The notes beneath the pieces are model-generated. The model did no database searches, was not told the DNA's origin, and saw only the letters and a list, made by a program, of their open reading frames with translations. From CAIXTV01 sp037144095 (GTDB taxonomy: Bacteria > Bacteroidota > Bacteroidia > Bacteroidales > CAIXTV01): a DNA stretch of 14,724 nt. The stretch is taken from contig JBAWXL010000097.1 in assembly GCA_037144095.1 (NCBI GenBank), positions 1-14,724 on the forward strand, given 5' to 3'. The position numbers were made by a program, and so were the translations under genes. Positions 6,490 to 13,163 of this stretch are shown here, one piece after another; position 1 is the first letter of the stretch; each line of letters begins with the position of its first letter.

Positions 6490-9400
6490 TTATAAAACTT
6501 TACGTATGATTATTTTGGTTTGAATTTCGTCGGTTAATGGTATCGATATTACGTCAGTTGGCATAGTATCAACAAGCACTAATTGTTCGGCTAAAGTTTC
6601 CGAGCAAATGTACATATAATTATTCTCAACGGCTGAAATTATATCAATATTTTTCTCAATTTCGATTTGAATTTTGTCAATTATATCGTATCCATTGTCT
6701 TTCCGCATGTTTTGAATACGGTTTACCACTTCACGTGCAATACCTTCCTCAAAAAGCTGAGGGGTTATGGTAATATCCAGTGCAATGGTCAAATTTCCCG
6801 AATTGGTTACTACCCATCCCGGAATATCTTCTGTAATTATTTCAACATCTTCCAAACAAAGAAGAATATCCTGCTCTTCAATGGTAAGATGTAATCCTTC
6901 GTTTTGTTCCAGTGTATTGATTTCAATATCTGTGAAACTTGCAACAGCAGCAGCAATTTGTTTCATCAGCTTACTGTATTTCGGTCCCAGGGTTTTATAG
7001 TTAGGTTTTATTTTCTTTACCAATATTCCTTCGTTACCCGAAATATAATCAATCTCTTTAATGTTTACTTCCGATAAAATCAAACCTTTCACCAATTCAA
7101 TTTTATCTTCAAATCCATTATCCAGCACAGGAATCATTATCTTTTGAAGTGGTTGGCGTACACGGAGATTCGATTTCTTTCTGAGCGAAAGCACCATGGA
7201 CGAAACTTTTTGTGCAAGTTGCATGCGTTCTTCAAGCAGTACATCTACAGATTCTTCATTCGCTTGTGGGAAATCGGAAAGATGCACCGACTCACAAGAA
7301 ATCTTACCGGTTACTTTATTCAAGTCGATAAACAAACGATCCATAAAGAAGGGCGCAATGGGAGCAGAAAGCTGTGCGATGGTGATTAAACAATTATAAA
7401 GCGTTTGATATGCTGATATTTTATCACTTGTATATTCGCCTTTCCAAAAGCGACGACGGCTCAAACGAACATACCAATTACTTAAATGACTATCGACAAA
7501 TTCCTGAATAGCACGTCCGGCTTTAGTAGGTTCATAGTCGGAATAAAATTCATCTACATTACGAATGAGGGTGTTGAGTTCCGATAATATCCAACGGTCA
7601 ATTTCGGGGCGCTCGTGAATGGGAATTTCTGCTTCCGAATAAGTGAATCCATCAATATTTGCATAAAGTGCAAAGAAACTATAGGTGTTATAGAGGGTTC
7701 CGAAAAACTTACGTTGCACTTCGCCTATGCCTTCGGTATCAAACTTAAGATTATCCCAGGGCTGTGCATTGGTAATCATATACCAGCGTGTAGCATCGGC
7801 ACCGTATTTTTCAATGGTCTCAAAAGGATCGACTGCATTTCCAAGACGCTTCGACATCTTATTCCCCTTTTTATCCAATACCAAACCATTAGAAACAACG
7901 GTTTTAAAAGCAACTGAATCGAAAAGCATCACCGCAATGGCATGCAGGGTGAAAAACCAACCGCGGGTTTGGTCAACTCCTTCGGCTATAAAATCGGCAG
8001 GGAAATTATTCTTAAATATTTCTTTGTTTTCGAATGGGAAATGAGACTGTGCATAAGGCATGGAACCCGAATCGAACCAAACATCAATTAAATCATGTTC
8101 GCGAAACATTTTGTTCCCTTGTGGGGATACTAAAATAATCTCATCCACATTCGGACGGTGGAGGTCGAAAGAAGTATAGTTCGTATCGCTTGCATCTGCA
8201 GGATTGTAGCCGGCAAAAGGATTCGTATTCATAAAACCCGATTGTATCGACTTTTCTATTTCTTCCTTTAACTGAGCAACTGATTGTATGCAGATTTGTT
8301 CCGTACGGTCTTCTGAAGTCCAAATGGGAAGGGGGATTCCCCAAAAACGTGAACGGGAAAGATTCCAATCCACAAGATTCTCTAACCAATTGCCAAAGCG
8401 ACCAGTACCCGTAGACTGAGGTTTCCAGTTAATGGTATTGTTCAACTCTATCATCCGGTCTTTATAAGCGGTAGTTTTCACAAACCAGGAATCAAGAGGA
8501 TAGTAGAGGATGGGTTTATCGGTCCGCCAGCAATGTGGATAAGAGTGTTCGTATTTCTCAGCCTTAAAAGCTTTGTTTTCTTTTTTTAACTTGATGATGA
8601 TTTCAACATCCACATTTTGATCTGTCTTAGAGTCGAAGGTCGCATCATATTCCGATTTAACATACTTGCCTGCAAATTCGCCCATCTCTTCAGTAAACCG
8701 GCCTTGTTTGTCTACCAGTGTGAGCGAACCTAATCCATTAAGCTTAGCCGTTCTAAAGTCATCGGCACCAAAACTTGGGGCAATATGCACTATTCCGGTT
8801 CCATCTTCGGTGGTAACAAAATCGCCTATCACTACTTTAAATGCATCACCATCGCTTGGTTGAGTATAGGGTAATAGCTGTTCGAAACGAATGCCTGCAA
8901 CATCCTTGCCTTTAAAAGCTGAAATAACTTTAAATGGGATTTCTTTATCTCCCTCTTTATAATCTGCTAAAGATAGTTCAGCATTCTTTTCAGGGAAATA
9001 TTTAGAAGCAAGTTCTTTGGCTAAAATCAGAGTAACAGGCAAAAAAGTATACGGATTGAAAGTTTCAACCGCAATATAGTCTATGTTTTTCCCAACTGCC
9101 AAAGCAGTATTTGAAGGCAGCGTCCAGGGAGTGGTGGTCCAGGCAAGGAAATAAATGCTGTTGTTGGATGTAAAAGGAAGCTTTTCAATCTCTGTCACCT
9201 TAAACTGAGCTACAACGGTATTGTCTTTCACATTTCGATAGCAGCCGGGTTGATTCAGTTCGTGTGTGCTTAAACCGGTTCCGGCAGCAGGCGAATAGGG
9301 CTGAATGGAATAGCCTTTATATAAAAGCTTCTTTTCGTAGAGTTGATTCAGCAAATACCAAACCGTTTCTATGTATTTATTATCGAAGGTGATGTAGGGA

Positions 9401-9843
9401 TGTTCCAAATCTACCCAATAGCCGGTCTTCAAAGTGAGGTCGTCCCAAAGGTCTTTATATTTCATCACTTCGCTGCGGCAATTCTTATTATAATCGGCAA
9501 CGCTGATGGTTTTCCCAATATCTTCTTTGGTGATGCCAAGTGTTTTTTCAACCGCCATTTCGATGGGCAAACCATGCGTATCCCAACCGGCTTTGCGCTG
9601 AACATAAAAGCCTTTTAAGGTTTTATAGCGACAAAAAATATCTTTAATGGCGCGTGCCATCACATGATGTATGCCCGGAATGCCATTTGCTGAAGGGGGT
9701 CCTTCGTAGAATATATAGGGTTTGTTCTTTTCTCTAAGCGTTAGACTTTTTGAAAAAACATTATTTTCTTCCCAAAACTTGAGTACGGTTTTACCTATGG
9801 AAGAAAGGTCAAGATGTTTATATTCTGGATATTTGTTGTTCAC
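6490..9843 (-). CDS. ileS: Isoleucine--tRNA ligase
   Basis: The enzyme charges tRNA-Ile and edits mischarged valine. The 1117 residues show YEGPPSANGIPGIHH (46-60, containing the HIGH-equivalent GIHH at 57-60), AGWDTHGLP (about 84-92), the CP1 editing domain with TTTPWTLPSN (236-245) and GTGIVHIAPSFGADDF (348-363), the class I RFWGIPLPIW segment, KMSKR (662-666) and an anticodon-binding helical domain starting near 745. The long C-terminal region lacks the four-cysteine zinc knuckle of E. coli IleRS, matching the longer eukaryote-like type found in Bacteroidota. The start codon is GTG (9843-9841): no in-frame ATG lies upstream, and the next ATG (codon 62) falls inside the catalytic motif. It is the first gene of the block, with a -7 box about 30 bp upstream. 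Confidence 0.97.
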   Translation of the reverse strand: MNNKYPEYKHLDLSSIGKTVLKFWEENNVFSKSLTLREKNKPYIFYEGPPSANGIPGIHHVMARAIKDIFCRYKTLKGFYVQRKAGWDTHGLPIEMAVEKTLGITKEDIGKTISVADYNKNCRSEVMKYKDLWDDLTLKTGYWVDLEHPYITFDNKYIETVWYLLNQLYEKKLLYKGYSIQPYSPAAGTGLSTHELNQPGCYRNVKDNTVVAQFKVTEIEKLPFTSNNSIYFLAWTTTPWTLPSNTALAVGKNIDYIAVETFNPYTFLPVTLILAKELASKYFPEKNAELSLADYKEGDKEIPFKVISAFKGKDVAGIRFEQLLPYTQPSDGDAFKVVIGDFVTTEDGTGIVHIAPSFGADDFRTAKLNGLGSLTLVDKQGRFTEEMGEFAGKYVKSEYDATFDSKTDQNVDVEIIIKLKKENKAFKAEKYEHSYPHCWRTDKPILYYPLDSWFVKTTAYKDRMIELNNTINWKPQSTGTGRFGNWLENLVDWNLSRSRFWGIPLPIWTSEDRTEQICIQSVAQLKEEIEKSIQSGFMNTNPFAGYNPADASDTNYTSFDLHRPNVDEIILVSPQGNKMFREHDLIDVWFDSGSMPYAQSHFPFENKEIFKNNFPADFIAEGVDQTRGWFFTLHAIAVMLFDSVAFKTVVSNGLVLDKKGNKMSKRLGNAVDPFETIEKYGADATRWYMITNAQPWDNLKFDTEGIGEVQRKFFGTLYNTYSFFALYANIDGFTYSEAEIPIHERPEIDRWILSELNTLIRNVDEFYSDYEPTKAGRAIQEFVDSHLSNWYVRLSRRRFWKGEYTSDKISAYQTLYNCLITIAQLSAPIAPFFMDRLFIDLNKVTGKISCESVHLSDFPQANEESVDVLLEERMQLAQKVSSMVLSLRKKSNLRVRQPLQKIMIPVLDNGFEDKIELVKGLILSEVNIKEIDYISGNEGILVKKIKPNYKTLGPKYSKLMKQIAAAVASFTDIEINTLEQNEGLHLTIEEQDILLCLEDVEIITEDIPGWVVTNSGNLTIALDITITPQLFEEGIAREVVNRIQNMRKDNGYDIIDKIQIEIEKNIDIISAVENNYMYICSETLAEQLVLVDTMPTDVISIPLTDEIQTKIIIRKVL

Positions 9844-9871
9844 TTTGGCTAATGTTTCTTTTAAAAGTCTG

Positions 9872-9879
9872 CAAAAGTA
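9872..9879 (-). promoter_or_regulatory. -7 promoter box for the ileS block
   Basis: On the minus strand this reads TACTTTTG, matching TAnnTTTG. Transcription would start near 9866, leaving a leader of about 22 nt before the GTG start of ileS. This spacing is plausible and supports the GTG start. The -33 element is not clear. Confidence 0.5.
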
Positions 9880-10094
9880 AATAAAAATCGCTTATGTCGT
9901 ATATGTTTGATGTTTTTAGGCTATAGACTATTAGGCTTTAGGCATTTGGCATTTCGGAATGTAGACTTTAAGGATGAAGATTTACATCCTGAATTCGAAT
10001 GGAGAAAGGCATTTAGATTTAAGTTGTAAGCCGGGAATAGAAAAGTGTTTACTTAACGTTTTTTCAAAAGGTTTCGCAAAGGGGTTTCATTACA

Positions 10095-10171
10095 CTCAAA
10101 CTTTTACAATGGGATGAATAGGAAGATGCAATCGGATTTTCAATCATCAATCCCACTCTGAAAAGTTTGAG
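10095..10171. repeat. 77-nt inverted-repeat element
   Basis: CTCAAACTTTT (10095-10105) is perfectly complementary to AAAAGTTTGAG (10161-10171). Inside these arms GGGAT (10111-10115) can pair with ATCCC (10150-10154), extending the fold with an internal loop. The element could be a MITE-like remnant bounded by terminal inverted repeats, or a structured RNA. I see no clear target-site duplication. Confidence 0.5.
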
Positions 10172-10395
10172 AAAACAGAAATCAGACACAGATTTGGGGA
10201 TTTTTAAATTAAAGAGATTTAATTATCCTGCTAATAAGAAGCCCTGTTTTGTTAATTATTTCAGATAAAAACTTTTTTGAAGAAGACTCAAATATTATGC
10301 TGTTATTATTCAAAATTCGGCAGGGAAAAGCTTAGCTTCAGCACGAGTAAGATATATTCTGACTGACTAATTTAGCGGTTATAATGTAAAACTTA

Positions 10396-10430
10396 GGGGA
10401 TATAATTCAATAAGAATTTATCCCCTTTTT
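10396..10430 (+). terminator. Terminator-like hairpin with T-tract and no visible gene upstream
   Basis: GGGGATA (10396-10402) pairs with TATCCCC (10419-10425), and AATTC (10404-10408) pairs with GAATT (10414-10418), with one bulged T and a five-base loop. TTTTT follows at 10426-10430. This is the form of an intrinsic terminator reading rightwards. No plus-strand gene lies upstream in this spacer, so it may end an unseen small RNA or simply be a palindrome that shields the repeats beyond it. Confidence 0.4.
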
Positions 10431-10469
10431 AATGTATTTCGGTCAAATTTGGGTCTATTCCATACCAAT

Positions 10470-10700
10470 ATACCGGTGATACGTTGGTATGTACTGGCGT
10501 TACGTATGTATGTACTGACGCTACGTATGTATGTACTGGCGCTACGTATGTATGTACTGACGCTACGTATGTATGTACTGGCGCTACGTATGTATGTACT
10601 GGCGCTACGTACGTATGTACTGACGCTACGTACGTATGTACTGACGCTACGTACGTATGTACTGACGCTACGTATGTATGTACTGGCGCTACGTATGTAT
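10470..10700. repeat. Tandem array, ten near-identical 21-bp units plus one degenerate unit
   Basis: Ten contiguous units of the form gtactgRcgctacgtaYgtat begin at 10491, 10512, 10533, 10554, 10575, 10596, 10617, 10638, 10659 and 10680. A degenerate unit (15 of 21 matching) precedes them at 10470-10490, and a fragment, gtat, follows. Only three positions vary: R (G,A,G,A,G,G,A,A,A,G), Y (C in units 6-8 only) and one T in unit 1. The unit contains overlapping palindromes (GTAC, TACGTA). There are no spacers, so it is not CRISPR. Open frames with heptapeptide repeats (HTYVAPV/HTYVASV on minus) exist in several phases, simply because the unit lacks stops. The purity indicates recent expansion or ongoing homogenisation. 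Confidence 0.95.
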
Positions 10701-10776
10701 GTATTTTGCCGTATTCACAATAAATTAACAGCACCTTCCAACCTAAATATTTTTTAATATGCAGAATATATGATAA

Positions 10777-10899
10777 TTATAAAGATAAAACAGCAAGCTT
10801 CTTTCGAATCGTTTTTTGAGCTAAAACAAGCCATTCCTGTAGAATAGCCAAAGCTCTTTTGCTGCAAACATCAGAGTCTTTATTAGAAGATTTTTTCAT
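10777..10899 (-). CDS. Possible small basic protein, 40 aa
   Basis: ATG at 10899 opens 40 codons ending in TAA. The product starts MKKSSNKDSDVCSKRALA, continues with an amphipathic helix ILQEWLVLAQKTIRKKLAV and ends SL. A 17-residue helix with a tryptophan and a basic tail is more protein-like than typical random frames here. The reading direction is divergent from the AAA gene that starts 75 bp away. The start codon lies inside the loop of an inverted repeat (10885-10921). A poor match to the -7 box (ttattttg) sits just upstream. It could be a chance ORF; I do not recognise a family. Confidence 0.3.
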   Translation of the reverse strand: MKKSSNKDSDVCSKRALAILQEWLVLAQKTIRKKLAVLSL

Positions 10900-10921
10900 T
10901 TATCACAAAATAAAATCTTCT
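10885..10921. promoter_or_regulatory. 10-bp inverted repeat upstream of the AAA gene
   Basis: AGAAGATTTT (10885-10894) is perfectly complementary to AAAATCTTCT (10912-10921) with a 17-nt gap. It lies 27 bp upstream of the -7 box of the first AAA gene and over the start of the possible minus-strand small ORF. This is a plausible operator for a dimeric regulator or a hairpin between divergent units. Confidence 0.4.
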
Positions 10922-10947
10922 TCATTATTAAGAAAAAAGAAAAATTG

Positions 10948-10955
10948 TATTTTTG
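10948..10955 (+). promoter_or_regulatory. -7 promoter box of the AAA paralogue pair
   Basis: TATTTTTG matches TAnnTTTG. Transcription would start near 10961, about 13 nt before the ATG at 10974. This argues against a TTG start at 10953, which falls inside the box. No clear -33 element is visible. Confidence 0.55.
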
Positions 10956-10973
10956 TCAGATAAATTGAATTGT

Positions 10974-13112
10974 ATGAAAGACGATAGGTATCATCATCAT
11001 GAAACAAGAGAAGATTTGGGTTTTAAAGGACCCATTAAAAGAATTGATCAACAAAAATATTATGCCCGACTTTCGAATGGCAAAATAGTTCAGTGCGAAA
11101 AGTTTTTTAGCTTTCATAATGATGATGTATTCATTTGTGTTTTTGATGAAAATGGGAAATTAATCGAAAAAACAAACTATTCTTATGACGAATCTTCCAC
11201 TATAAACCTTTATAATGAAAAGGGTGAAATGCTACAGAGTCGCCACTTTTCAAAAGGTGGAACGCAAACTTCGATCACCCTGCACGAATATAATGAAAAT
11301 AGTGATATTACAAAAGAAGCCTTCTTCCCCCTTAAAAAAGAATCAGGCTCAACCACCGTATTTACTTATGATGATAAAGGGTTTTTAGTGGAGATTCAAC
11401 AGCTTGATTTCGAGAACAAAGTAATGAGTTCCCATTATTATAAAAATGATGAGTTGGGAAATCATATTGAAGATAAGACCCTAAAGGCTGATGGAAGCAT
11501 TGCCTATTGGAATTTAAACAAATACAACGAATATGGGCATTCCATTGAAACAACCTCATTAAATGAAGATGGAAGTGTAAAAAGCGTTAGCGAAACGAAT
11601 CGTTTGTATGATGAAGATGGGAAATACCTTGGTTTCCCCGGAAATATGATTCCACTTGAAGCTAAAATTGAATATAGCGATTTGGAGTTCGACCATTTTG
11701 GAAATTGGGTTTGTCGCATAGGCAATTACAATTCAGTCCCGGCCATCATGCTGCTCCGCAACATAAGCTATCATTCAGATAATGAAGAGGATGTCATACA
11801 ATCAGACAACCCAAAGCAAATAGAATTTAACGTACAAAAAACAAATATTCCCACAACAGAAAAAGAAAATATGGAAAATATCACACCACCCCTTAAACCC
11901 ATGCTCGAATATAAAGAGCTTGAAGAATCGCATGCGAAATGGCTTGCCGAAGCCTGCACAGTTGAGCATTTTCCGGCGTTTCGCTATTATGCTATTCTGA
12001 ACAACAACCTGCCTTCGGCCACTGTTTATCGCGGTCAAGATGTTGAAATCGGTTCTCTTTTAGGTGAACTTCAAAAAGAAATGGGGGCAAAAATAGTTCA
12101 CACACATGGCTTTCACTATCTGGATGAAAATACATCTTATATGAATAATTGCACGCTGCAATTTCCAAATAAAAAATATCTTTTGCAGATAAATCAGATC
12201 AGTTCAGCCTACGATTCGCAATATCTGGTTCCCGAATTCTTTGAAAGGCACAACCCACACTGGAATGGAGCAATCTCAATAGGGTATCTGACTTTATTTC
12301 ATCCAACTAATGAAAGCGGCTTACGCGATGAACGCTTTGAAGAAGAGCTTCACAACTACATCAAACTCTGCTCCCTCGAAAAAGTACCGGATATTCCTGA
12401 AATCCGAATAGTGGAAGTGAACTCAGCAAACGATTATGCGCTGAAAACCTATCCTGTAAATGACGATTTTCTGATTAAAAACCTCGACCTGCATTATGGC
12501 TATGGCTTCGAAACATTTCATAATAAGCTTATAGATAGATTTAAACACGAAACCAAAGGGCTGGTGCTGTTTCATGGCGAGCCGGGCACCGGAAAAACCT
12601 ATTACATCCGCCACCTGTTGCGTCACATGGCACAAAACAATAAAATTGTGCTCTACATCCCGCCCAATATGGTGGAACGACTAATCGATCCGGCATTTTT
12701 CACCTTTCTTTCGAGCCAAATATCCCAATTTTCGGAAGAGCACAAATTTTGTGTCCTTTTGGTAGAAGATGCCGAGCCCTTGCTGGCTTCACGTCAGAAT
12801 GAAGGCAGGGTTTTAGGTGTGTCCAATTTGCTGAACCTTACCGATGGATTGTTAAATGATTTGATGAAACTTCAAATCATCTGCACCTTCAATGTTAAAA
12901 TTGAAGAACTCGATGCAGCCCTGCTCCGCCCGGGTCGTCTGATTGCCCGAAAAGAATTTAAAGCCATGTCGATGCTCGATGCCAACCGCCTGGCACAACA
13001 ACTGGGCATTAAGCATCATTTCAGCGCCCCCGCCAACATTGCCGAAGTGTATGCCCTTCTAAAAAATAAAGACACCCTCACCCATACCAACCTTGAAGAA
13101 GAAGAATTCTGA
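10974..13112 (+). CDS. YD-like repeat protein fused to a Bcs1-like AAA ATPase, copy 1
   Basis: The ATG at 10974 gives 712 residues; the open frame reaches 10953 (TTG) but that lies in the promoter box. There is no signal peptide. Residues 50-250 carry eight repeats of the form (Y/F)(D/N)(E/D)xG, turn residues at 61, 84, 110, 136, 162, 188, 216 and 243 (period near 26), resembling RHS/YD or MORN-like strands; the last is FDHFGNW. A charged linker (about 270-315) leads to a mixed alpha/beta middle domain (about 318-500) that I do not recognise. The C-terminus is an AAA ATPase: Walker A GEPGTGKT (535-542), Walker B FCVLLVEDAE (Glu598, Asp599), TFN sensor and LDAALLRPGR (Arg652, Arg655). The ED order and RPGR box resemble Bcs1-type AAA proteins. 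The end is acidic (EEEEF). It probably oligomerises and remodels an unknown target sensed by the repeats. A paralogue follows 51 bp downstream. Confidence 0.85.
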   Translation: MKDDRYHHHETREDLGFKGPIKRIDQQKYYARLSNGKIVQCEKFFSFHNDDVFICVFDENGKLIEKTNYSYDESSTINLYNEKGEMLQSRHFSKGGTQTSITLHEYNENSDITKEAFFPLKKESGSTTVFTYDDKGFLVEIQQLDFENKVMSSHYYKNDELGNHIEDKTLKADGSIAYWNLNKYNEYGHSIETTSLNEDGSVKSVSETNRLYDEDGKYLGFPGNMIPLEAKIEYSDLEFDHFGNWVCRIGNYNSVPAIMLLRNISYHSDNEEDVIQSDNPKQIEFNVQKTNIPTTEKENMENITPPLKPMLEYKELEESHAKWLAEACTVEHFPAFRYYAILNNNLPSATVYRGQDVEIGSLLGELQKEMGAKIVHTHGFHYLDENTSYMNNCTLQFPNKKYLLQINQISSAYDSQYLVPEFFERHNPHWNGAISIGYLTLFHPTNESGLRDERFEEELHNYIKLCSLEKVPDIPEIRIVEVNSANDYALKTYPVNDDFLIKNLDLHYGYGFETFHNKLIDRFKHETKGLVLFHGEPGTGKTYYIRHLLRHMAQNNKIVLYIPPNMVERLIDPAFFTFLSSQISQFSEEHKFCVLLVEDAEPLLASRQNEGRVLGVSNLLNLTDGLLNDLMKLQIICTFNVKIEELDAALLRPGRLIARKEFKAMSMLDANRLAQQLGIKHHFSAPANIAEVYALLKNKDTLTHTNLEEEEF

Positions 13113-13163
13113 TAAGTTTACTTTATTCAAACAAACATTATTAAGTTTATTAGAACGAAAAAT

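Larger units (their letters stand above)
9880..10776. other. Gene-free spacer between ileS and the AAA array
   Basis: I find no supported gene in this stretch. It holds an inverted-repeat element (10095-10171), a terminator-like hairpin (10396-10430) and a 21-bp tandem array (10470-10700). The section 9905-9960 is a low-complexity run with repeated agactat/aggctt/ggcatt words. The base composition and frequent stops on both strands argue against hidden coding sequence. Confidence 0.5.

Noticed and set aside
8141..8389. Open frames inside and antisense to ileS, dnaB and the AAA genes
   Set aside because: They overlap strongly supported coding sequence in other frames, show no domain features, and are expected as shadows.
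10429..10757. Long open frames on both strands made of heptapeptide repeats (HTYVAPV/HTYVASV on minus; TYVCTGA or LRMYVLA on plus)
   Set aside because: They arise because the stop-free 21-bp unit repeats in phase; several frames are open at once, there is no start signal or promoter, and one of the variable positions changes the amino acid freely. Treated as repeat DNA.
10953..10973. Upstream TTG start adding seven residues to the first AAA gene
   Set aside because: It lies within the -7 box, and the ATG at 10974 makes the repeat positions match the paralogue exactly.
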